This document shows, one piece after another, positions 55,993 to 64,000 of a stretch of DNA of 64,000 nt (positions within the stretch are counted from its first letter, which is position 1; every line of letters starts with the position of its first letter). Position numbers and translations under genes: made by a program. The notes under the pieces were generated by a model that was not told the origin of the DNA, searched no databases, and saw nothing but the letters and a program-made list of their open reading frames with translations. The stretch comes from Elymus sibiricus (taxonomy: Eukaryota > Streptophyta > Magnoliopsida > Poales > Poaceae): contig CM077671.1 in the NCBI GenBank assembly GCA_039707655.1, forward strand, positions 366,074,720 through 366,138,719, written 5' to 3'.

Positions 55993-56344
55993 TACTCCCT
56001 CGGTGTCGAATTATAGTGCATATATTCACAAAAAGGGGATTAGAGTGCATATAAGATTTTATAAAAATCAAACCTTGTAAATTCTGATCAAGTTTATAGA
56101 AAGACTTAGCAACATTTAGAATACCAAACCAATACATTAATTCACCCCTCGCAAAAAAAATCATCATAAAATATATATCAATGTGGTATATATTCCGTAT
56201 TGCGAATGTCCGCTATTTTTATAAACTGATTAAATCTTACAAAGTTTGGCTTTTGCAAAATATTATATCAATTTAGTTTCTTTGCTTATTAATTTTATAT
56301 ATTACATAACTATTAATACAAATAAACTGGGACCGGAGAATGTA
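55993..56344. mobile_element. Possible Tc1/mariner-derived MITE
   Basis: It opens tactccctcggtgtcgaattatag and ends actgggaccggagaatgta, loosely complementary to the Stowaway-type terminus, with TA at both ends. The AT-rich 350-bp body is diverged. Confidence 0.45.
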
Positions 56345-58690
56345 TGTTAATTAAAGTTTAGCATTTGTATGGCAAATATACATCTATTTACTTGAAATTT
56401 AATATCATTATATCCTTTGATTAGTGAAAGGCTATTAATAACATAAATCTAGCAATTGTTTTCAAAAAAGGTAAATTATGAATGTTTTGGATTTGAACTT
56501 ACTACATAACTTCCCGCACGCTGTCAGATCAGACCATGTCTCTACCCTTTCCTCGTCTATGTCTCTACTCTCTAGTAGTCCCTGATCCATACCGCCTGGA
56601 TTTGCAATGCCAGATGCGTCCTATCCATTTGAATTTCACAGTTCCACACACATGTTAATGTTTTTTCTGGATTCTTAAAGCCTTGACCTCTATTATCCAT
56701 GCCTCGTTTCTTGTAGACAATGCACCTAGGAGTGTATATGTCATACTTGTAGAGGTTATAAAATAGAAGTACAAATATCCATCATAATGTTCAATAGGTT
56801 CTCGATAAGTAGTTTTATTATTGTTTGTCGTACCATGGTACATCATATATTGATACAATGTGTGTCAACGTATTATACATAGAATCTTAAGTTTGGAAAT
56901 AATAATACATGTTGTAAAAAAGTTTCAGTTTCACTGTGGTCCAATATGATACAGAGTGCATCATATTGATTCATTGTGTGTCATTCCTTTAAGTTGTTTC
57001 ATGCGGTATGTAAAATCTTGTAAATAGCAATAATTTATACCCATATTCATTGGGGTCATGGAGTTCTAGGGTGTATCGTTGTGTTTCCGAATTCGATTTT
57101 TAAAAGCTTGTGGAAATATAATCAAGAGTGGTCTTATTTGAAAGTCATCGTCACCTGAACACAAATATGCAGACATATTGTAAATTGAACCTCTGTTTTG
57201 AATGATAAAATAAATTCGAAGTTGGAAATCATTTAAAAAGCATGAGTGGGTGGAACATGGCATGACACAGTGCAAAAGTTGTCAGATTATAGATTCATGC
57301 GATGTAATAGAAATACAAGACATACAAAACAAATATCCCCTCCGTCCGAAATTAGTTAACGCTGTATCTTAATACATAGCATGTTGCATGAATATCCAAC
57401 AAGATGGACGCACTGTGTATCCAGTAGAATTGAATTTTTCCACATAACAAATATAAAGTTGATTTTAATTCTTATTTCTAGCTAAGCAATAGCAATAGCA
57501 ATTTGGGATGCTACACAATTTAAGAATTGATACATGCAAAGCACAAAGACGCATCTGAATGATACCTGGAAAAGGTATAGAGTACATGTCACAAAAGCTA
57601 GCAGCCACAATGACAAGTCAATTTAGTACTACTAGCTTAATGCCCGTGCGTTGTCACGGGACAACACAACAATGTCCCTCTAATTGTATTTGTTCCACTT
57701 CATCCTTTCCTTCATTGGTAGTTTGGTACTATTTTCTCAGAATCACATCTTATTTTTTATACCCTACCAACAAGATAATATTGTTCTACCTTCTCCCCCG
57801 TTTATCTCGGTACACTCATTTATTTATCTTACTATGCTTGTCATTTGCTTATTTATGAACCGGTACTCATGTGTACTTGTGTGTTTCTCTAAACTGTTCA
57901 GATTTTGGATTCACCAAGCCATTCTAATAAATGCTTCAGATAGATTTCCCCCTCTCTTTCACTGTGCTCACTTGTGATGCTAATACCTGAATTGATTGGC
58001 ACTGTATGGTAAAAGTAAGTGTAAGCAGTCGGACATGGGAAAGATGGATGAAGCCTTACTGAAATGTAACAATGATGTATAGATAATGAATATAGTTTGA
58101 TCAACTACAAAGTGAAAAATAGACTTAGTGCATATTGGATGCTAGATTATTTTTTTAATAGAGTGAAGTTTTCTGACTTGAACCAATAGGTCATTCTTAA
58201 ATTCCTTCAGAAACTTCTATGTCTTTCAACTCTATGAACAACAAATTTAGACATAGATATATTAATCAAAATATCATTGTTAATTGACAACGTGTACGCA
58301 GCATGTGGCCTATGACTGTGTTGTGATACAATTGAAAACAAGATGATAACTTATTGACCCAACAGTGGAAATTAAAATAACTCATTTTGTGTGAAAAAAT
58401 GATCTAGATTGCCGTAATCCGAGCTGGTCAACATTAAAACTTTCTTAGCTCTTGATTGTCGTAATTACAGCTGATGGACAATAAAAATTTGCAGCTGCCA
58501 CAATCCTTGAAATACAATGAGAAAAATAGAAAGCAACCTATTTTTACAACTAATTATTCACTCCAAGATTCAACCGATTCCTTGGAAGTCCTGAATTTCC
58601 AACTTCCAACTTTTCTATTTAAAGAAATTGATTTTAGGGATTATTCTGATCATCTGCCAATAGCATCTCACAATCTGTTTTTAATGTAAA
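56345..58690. other. AT-rich intergenic stretch with MITE and Helitron-like remnants
   Basis: No gene is credible. Contents: a truncated Stowaway end (tatcccctccgtccgaaattagttaacgc, 57334-57362), and at 57636-57662 actagcttaatgcccgtgcg...cacggg. On the minus strand the latter is a CCCGT...ACGGG stem followed by cattaagCTAGT, a good Helitron 3' terminus. No matching 5' TC end was identified. Confidence 0.45.
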
Positions 58691-58894
58691 AATGTCCAGC
58701 GGCTGCAAATCGTGCCAGCCACCATGCCAGCGCCGAGAGTTCACGCCAGCGATATGCCAGCCTACAAAAAGAGTGCGCAGTTTTCATGCTGGGCGCACAT
58801 GCCAGCGGGCCGGCACACATGCCAACACACAAAATGATACTTAGTTCGACCACGCCATCTCGGCCGTGGACATGCCCGCACACCGCGGCAGTGA

Positions 58895-60786
58895 TCATTC
58901 CTCTTCGAGGCTGAACATGTCGGCCTGCATCTTCTCGAACAAAGACCGCTTCCTCGGAGAGACCGTGCTCAAGTCCACCTTCATGATCTCGAACCCCTTC
59001 AACATGCAAGCGAGCCGGACTTCTGTTGCTTTGGTGGCTGCTTTGGTGGCCTCGATCTCTAGCATCTTCGATTGCTTCTCCGCCTCCAACGCGAGCTTCT
59101 TGTTTTGTATTTCCATGAAGGCCCCAATTTGCTCCTCCTTGTCTTGCCGGCGCTTCTCCTCTCTTGTATCTTTGTTGGCGATCATACCTTGCAAAGTCGC
59201 TTGCAAGGCAAGGGACGCCGCCTCGCGCTTGTCCTCTTTCTTGGAGTTGGTCTTCCCCCGCGGCCGCGGCGTCTTCCCCTCACCATGATATTCAACAGCT
59301 GCCCCCCCACGCACTTTGATGGCAGCGTATTGCGCTTTGAACTTCTCCTCTCCGTTGATGATCATCCAACAATGAGTGAGGTTGAAAGACTTGCCCTCCT
59401 AATGGACCTTGAATGCTTCCAACGCTTGGAAGACCTACAAATGAAGAAGCAACATAATGGACAAGCAAGCTACGGGACAATCAAAATAATCAAGCATGTC
59501 GGCATACCATGTCTTTCATGCCGATGCCGCTCACGGGACGGACCTCGATGCTCTCAAGAGTGGAACAAAACTTGGTGCACTCTTGTTGGATCACCCTCCA
59601 ACGCTTGCCGAGCGAGACCCACCCACGCTTGCTCTCCATTTGGTATGGTTTAAACTTCTTGCGCTCGTGGAACTCGTGATGCACTCTTTGCCGAAATGCC
59701 GAAGCCTTTTGGTCGGAGCCTATCTTGGGGTCTTGGCCAATGTCTCTCCAACATTCACAAAGGAGTTTGTCCTCATCTTACGTGTATGCTTTGGTCCGCT
59801 TGCTCTTCCGCTTCTTCTTTGCATTGGCTTGGGCGGGGATCTCATCCTCAAACAATGGCTCTCCCTCGATGTCGACTTCGTCATCCTCTTCGTCTAGGCC
59901 GTAGTCTTCCAGGAACTCATGGTCTAGAGGGAAAGAGCTGCCCAAGCCGAGTTGGTCCTCCATGAGGGGGTCGGGCATGCCTCCATTGTTATCACCAAAC
60001 GAGTACCCCATGCCATTGTGCCCGGACATGAAGGGAGTGCGCCCATCCTGGCTTGCATCTCGTCGGGATCGAAGGTAGCGCCACCGCCACCGCCACCACC
60101 TTCGTAGATGAGGCCCTCCATGAACAGGCTGGCCTCGTCTTCTGCAGCCGGCATTTTTTCGAACAGGTTGTGGGCGTTCCCCATGGCGTTGGCTGGGAGC
60201 TCGCGACCCCATTTACGCGAACCTCCGAAGGATGATCACCGCCCACATGCACCGCGTTGAGATCGATGCCCGTGGGTGCTGGCGTGGCAGGCACGACCAC
60301 GCTCACCTCCGGTGAACCGGAGCCCGTAGAGTAGGACAAACAGGAGGTTTGCGGGTGGTGCCGCTGGAAGCCATGCGCCGCTGACGCGATGGACATGTGT
60401 GGTGAGTCCTGCATTGGGTGACAGAGTGGCGATGAGCCGGTGCTGGCCACGGCCACAACGGCATCGACGATCCGGTGATGGCCTGGGTTTAACCCTAGGA
60501 GCATCAGGGTCTAGCTCGTGGCCTCGCGGACAAGCAGGTTGTTCTTGGCAGCATTGGAATCTTGCTCTAAGGCAGTGGCAAGGGTGGACGCGACCGCGAC
60601 CTCGTTCCTGGCTTCTTGTTGGTGCCGGCGGTTCTTCCTCAACGCCGATTGGACGGCGCGCTGCTCGGGCTTATTCACCTTCTTCTTCTTGGTCGGCGCC
60701 GACCCTTTTCGTGCACCACAGGGACCGACGGAGGTGAGGGAGGTGAGGCCGACTGCGGCGTCGAGGGTCGGCACGTCGTCGTCCAT
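58895..60786 (-). pseudogene. PIF/Harbinger ORF1-like (Myb/SANT and NAM-associated) gene, decayed
   Basis: Pieces in order: 60786-60511 (MDDDVPTLDAAVG..., KKKKVNKPEQRAV), an in-frame TAG at 60511, 60504-59992, a frameshift, then 60212-59778 (GRTPFMSGHNGMGYSFGDN, LMEDQLGLGSSFPLDHEFLEDYGL, KKKRKSKRTKAYT). A TAA follows, then a Myb/SANT-like region (DEDKLLCECWRDIGQDP, EFHERKKFKPYQMESKRGWVSL, SLGKRWRVIQQECTKFC). A 73-base intron (59507-59435) is visible. After a further TAG comes the coiled-coil C-terminus (59365-58895). This family is frequent in Triticeae and is often labelled "glutathione S-transferase T3-like" or NAM-associated in databases; the Myb-like DNA-binding partner of Harbinger transposases is the better reading. 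No transposase ORF2 or terminal repeats were found nearby. Confidence 0.75.
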
Positions 60787-60862
60787 GGCGCACGCGAGGG
60801 GGGAGGGTGTGGTGTGTCATGGTTTTATCAACCCGGCAAATGTCCTCGTAACATGACTTAGG

Positions 60863-61366
60863 TGTGAGGCCATCTCCGCTTGGTGGCGACTCGAAGGGGT
60901 TAAGCGAGAGAAAGAGTCGGGTTTACCCAGGTTCGGCCCCTCCTATGGAGGTAATAGCCTACGTCCTGCTTTTTGTGTATTAGATGGATGGATCTCGATT
61001 AAAAGGGTGCGGAAACGTTAACCTAGCTATCGAGAGGCTATGACTTGAGAATCTTTGGCCTAGAGGCCTGCCTTTATATACATGTCAAGCCCTAGGTTTT
61101 ACAACAGAGTCCGGGTCATATTATGTCGCGTGTCCTATAACATCTCTAACTTGTCTTGTATCTTGGGGAAACTTTAACCGACGTCCTCAGCTCCATGGGC
61201 TTTGAGCCGCTGTCTTCTGGTATTGGGCCGCTCAGCGTCTTGGTTAGCCGCCACTTCACTCATCTTATACTGAGGACACGGCCCAATCAATCTTGGTTGT
61301 AGAGTCGTTGATACGTTTAACCCTGCCCAGTATGGCGGGTTACACCGTGAAGTTATATCCCCGACA
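60863..61366 (-). repeat. LTR of a minus-strand Gypsy element (Tat-type by context)
   Basis: The minus strand opens TGTCGGGGATATAAC (61366) and ends GGCCTCACA (60863), about 504 bp. A purine-rich CCGGGGCCTAA sits just outside the start, as a polypurine tract would, so this is read as a 3' LTR. ttagg occurs on both sides (60858-60862, 61367-61371), which would instead fit a solo LTR. Confidence 0.65.
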
Positions 61367-62312
61367 TTAGGCCCCGGATTCACTTGAATTCATTCACGTC
61401 AATAGATCTTTCCTTCCTGCGGCGGCTCATCTTTGAACTGATATCTTCAACAGATTTCATAATATTGGCTTGTTCTGCTTTCCACAGTTGTCATTTTCCC
61501 AACGTTCATTTATTATGACGCCATCTTTGTTGACCGTTGTTCTTCAAAAGTTATCATAACGTATCCCCTCGAAGACTGCGCCAAATCTAGGTGGGTGTGA
61601 AAATCGAGGCACGCTCGTAGCCAAAAATTTACCGTGGTCGCTTCATTTTTCGCGGTGCCGCTTCACTTACTTCCTCTTATAAATAGGCCCCGTTGGACCT
61701 CACTGGAACCTTTGCTCATCGTCTTCCTCCTCCTGCTTCTCCATTGACTGAGCATCAGCAAAGCTCCCAGGGTGACTTCGAGGTCCTTCGACTCCATTGC
61801 CGATATCGTCAAGTCTTCTCGCGACCATCGAAACGAACTTGGTCATCTTCGCCCCTGCTCCGACGCCTTCCGGTATGAATCCCCACCACTTAGGGTTTTG
61901 GTATTTTTTCGGTGTTCTTGCCGTCCTCATAGCGTTTATCCAAAACTTCATTAGTAAATCCACATATCATCTGCTCATTGCAGTATTTTCTTCAGAACGT
62001 TCTCCGCTCTGTTTTCCTTTAAAGTAGATCTAAAACAAATCATCAAGGGTTATCCTTTGGACTGCTGCAGTTTTGGTCGTTCCGTCGGCTAGAACATATA
62101 TGCCACTGCTTTTCTTCGTTTAATTAGATCCACCCAGAGAGAAACTTTCATAGAAACCTGTTCGTGACCCAATGTCGCTGCTAAGTTGTTAAAGATATCC
62201 CTTTGACCTTCTCAAATTTCGCCGTCTCATAACAGTATTTTAATATAGACGGCTTATAATCTGCTATGGCTTATTCTTCTCGCTACCCTTGTAGCTACTT
62301 GCATAACCCGCC
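61367..62312 (+). promoter_or_regulatory. Region upstream of the antisense ORF, with TATA box
   Basis: TATAAATAG at 61678-61686 is followed by CT-rich leader-like sequence (61720-61760). It drives the plus strand, opposite to the LTR at 60863-61366. Confidence 0.4.
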
Positions 62313-62670
62313 ATGACTTCGAAGAACTCTAAAGTTTGCAACTGGGCAAAAATCAAAGAGTCCAAGCTTACCCTGGAGAACCTTGTGTTTCAATGATTTT
62401 TGCCGGCTCGGAAGACTATAAAGTAGCGAGATCCTGAAGAAGATCCGGCCCCACAGCCACAACTAGGAGAAGTTGTAGTATTTACTGATCATCTGCGCAG
62501 GGGTTTCGACCTCCTGGCTCAAAATTCTTCAGAGACCTCTTGCACTTCTTTAAGCTCAGGCCTCAAGACATCAGTCCAAACTCCATGACAAACATTTGTC
62601 AATTCCAAGTGTTATGCGAGGTGTACCTTCAAGTTGAGCCGTCCGTGACTCTGTTCAGGGAATTCTTCTA
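62313..62670 (+). pseudogene. Antisense accessory ORF of Tat-type Gypsy ("putative gypsy type transposon" domain), broken
   Basis: ATG 62313 opens MTSKNSKVCNWAKIKES, then a TGA interrupts at about 62397. The text continues with EVVVFTDHLRRGF and, after a frameshift, HFFKLRPQDISPNSMTNICQFQVLCEVYL (only its key part LRPQDISPNSMTNI is diagnostic here) and PSVTLFREFFY. This resembles PF04195, the domain found in the antisense ORF that several grass Tat-lineage Gypsy elements carry next to the 3' LTR. The reading frame is cut at 62670 by the LTR of element D; the codons after that in the same frame belong to the LTR. Confidence 0.7.
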
Positions 62671-63440
62671 TGTCGGTGTACTAAAGTTTGGGTCTTTTAG
62701 TACCCCATACTTGTGCACGGACGGTTGTAGCCACACCAGCGGCAAGGCCTGCCGGGGGACAGCTGAATGCAAGTGTAAGAATGTCAAGAAAGCATTCAAG
62801 TCAATAATCAGAAGACAGAAGACCAAAGGCTGAGATCCCAGCAAGATTCTTGATGGGGTGGCTTGCGGAGCTCCGGCAAGATTCGCACCCGGCAAGACCT
62901 CGCCACCCTGTCACCGCTCCAGCACAGCGACCAGCCTGTCATTTAGGTTTTGTCCTCTTGGGTGCGTGTCAAGGTGCTAACGGCGGATGGGGTTAAGCGG
63001 TGCTGATGGGACGGGCTCTTTTTCCGTCCCCAAGAAAGTGAGGGACACCTAAACGGAGCATTTAATGCGTTTGTCCTGAGACGTCAGTGATAATCATGTA
63101 AACGCTGTAGAAACTTTACACCTCTTGGATGTACTGTGTGCCACTGTTGGTGACCCCTTCGACATATAAAAGGAGGCCCAAGGCGTAGCTACAGGGGGGG
63201 ACCTTCTGGCCCAGATAGAGGGATAGCGGCTGTGTACTGTTTATCACATAGCGCTCCTGGAGCCAGAGTTCAAAGACTCACAATACACTAAAGCAGGAGT
63301 AGGGTTTTACGCTTCTCAGCGGCCCGAACCTGGGTAAAAATCCCTCGCGTTGATCGCTGGATCTGCTCTTTGTGCATGCCTTTTTCCCTGCCGAACCATA
63401 AAAGGGACCCATGCGATCCCATAGGTGTCGTACACCGACA
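62671..63440 (+). repeat. Element D 5' LTR (Gypsy)
   Basis: Perfect 11-base inverted ends, TGTCGGTGTAC and GTACACCGACA, define a 770-bp LTR. A TATA box (TATAAAAGG, 63165-63173) lies about 270 bases before its end. The primer site follows. The presumed target duplication is ttcta (62666-62670); its partner lies outside the window. Confidence 0.85.
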
Positions 63441-63444
63441 TCTT

Positions 63445-63462
63445 TGGCGCGCCAGGTAGGGG
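63445..63462 (+). other. Primer-binding site of element D
   Basis: TGGCGCGCCAGGTAGGGG begins four bases after the LTR, the form common in grass Tat/RIRE2-type Gypsy elements. I do not assign the tRNA. Confidence 0.75.
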
Positions 63463-63524
63463 AAACGGGGTTGCATGAACCTGATCTAGCGATCAGCGCG
63501 CCAGTTTCTTCATCATCTTCATCG

Positions 63525-64000
63525 CCATGGCTCCCAAGAAGAAGGGTTTTACGGCGGTTGATCCATCCGCGTCCGGTATCCCTGTAGCTACATGGACGGG
63601 CGACGGTGTGGACGCAGGCGGAGGAGGCGGAGGTCCTGAGCCTCCACGACGTTCTGGTGATCAAAGCCAAGCGAGCGGCGTCGTTCGCAGCGGCGACGGC
63701 AACCCGCGCGCCGCTAGATCTAAGGACGGAGCTATGCTGCCTACGGGCGGCGTAGTGAACTCCAAGGACAGAAGGGCGCCTTCTAAGACACCCACGCCGG
63801 TGCATGCGCCGCGGCCTTCTCAGGTCGCACGTGATGAACAGCGCCGCGGCGTTGGTGGTTCTAAGCATCCCCAAGGAAAGACCCCTGAGCATCACTCTCG
63901 AGATGCGCGGGGCCAGCATGCACGCCAAAATGCTGGTGGAAGTGGCGCGCGGTCGTGGGACCGTGATGGAGCTCCTTCTAACACGGTTAGGAGTCAGAGC
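63525..64000 (+). CDS. Element D gag, N-terminal part (runs off the window)
   Basis: ATG 63525 lies 62 bases after the primer site and the frame is open for 158 codons to the window end. The visible part (MAPKKKGFTAVDPSASG, then Gly/Pro/Arg/Ser/His-rich) is the variable, disordered N-terminus usual before the capsid domain of long plant Gypsy gags. No capsid motif has been reached yet. Position after LTR and primer site makes gag the only sensible reading. Complement-strand frames here (63928-63278) are shadows. Confidence 0.75.

Noticed and set aside
58895..60786. Glutathione S-transferase or NAC gene
   Set aside because: No GST or NAC DNA-binding motif; the Myb/SANT-like and GMGYSFGDN-type phrases match Harbinger-associated proteins.
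63278..63928. 216-codon minus-strand frame near the window end
   Set aside because: It runs antisense through the LTR end, primer site and gag start of element D; composition-driven shadow.

Overview
The window is plant nuclear DNA, almost certainly from a Triticeae grass (wheat, goatgrass or barley group). The evidence is the dense nesting of grass-type transposons: CACTA elements with palindromic TTTGCCGTCTGC subterminal repeats, LTRs opening TGATACGTCTCCAACGTATC, Sirevirus-type Copia, short Stowaway MITEs and a MuDR-like MULE. No organelle, viral or bacterial genes, rRNA, tRNA genes or CRISPR arrays were seen. I recognise one intact-looking host gene, a single-coding-exon F-box gene at 46194-47465 (+).

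Layout. (1) 1-18306: a minus-strand LTR retrotransposon (element A, 6-18301, TSD gtgtt). It encodes a 631-aa protein of unknown type and no recognisable gag or pol. Its left LTR holds two CACTA insertions: a small deletion derivative (320-1920, TSD tag) and an 8.3-kb coding element (2396-10673, TSD cca) with a broken Tnp2-type transposase gene and a small coiled-coil/membrane protein gene. (2) 18307-33961: an old minus-strand Sirevirus-type Copia complex in the order env-like ORF, LTR, gag. Its LTR was split by a plus-strand Gypsy-type element (element B, 20662-29910, TSD aagca) with gag and protease but no RT or integrase; B itself carries a 1-kb hAT-like element (24969-25989, TSD tatgggtt). 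A 188-bp hAT MITE splits the env-like ORF. (3) 33962-46000: mostly unassigned sequence with a 5'-truncated LINE (34663-35977), a hAT MITE, a GC-rich island, and a 3.5-kb Copia (element C, 41523-44977, TSD aattg) with 157-bp LTRs and an internal deletion.

(4) 46091-47465: the F-box gene with a probable 5'UTR intron, followed by two Stowaway MITEs. (5) 49081-55472: a MuDR-like MULE with long TIRs. A damaged transposase gene on the minus strand converges on two plus-strand accessory genes, one GRF-zinc-finger/coiled-coil and one with KGKS repeats. Both have TATA boxes, and TTTCCCGCC (E2F-type) motifs cluster upstream of each. (6) 55482-58890: AT-rich intergenic DNA with MITE remnants. (7) 58895-60786: a decayed PIF/Harbinger ORF1-like gene. 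(8) 60863-64000: an LTR and antisense accessory ORF of a Tat-type Gypsy (minus strand), interrupted at 62671 by the 5' LTR, PBS and start of gag of another Gypsy element (element D, plus), which runs off the window.

Insertion order can be read in several places from target-site duplications: Sirevirus, then A and B, then the CACTAs in A and the hAT in B. Nearly all transposon genes carry stops or frameshifts. Element B's gag, the CACTA coiled-coil gene and the KGKS gene are exceptions. Coordinates of element ends come from reading TSDs and repeat pairs by eye; family names are tentative unless stated.
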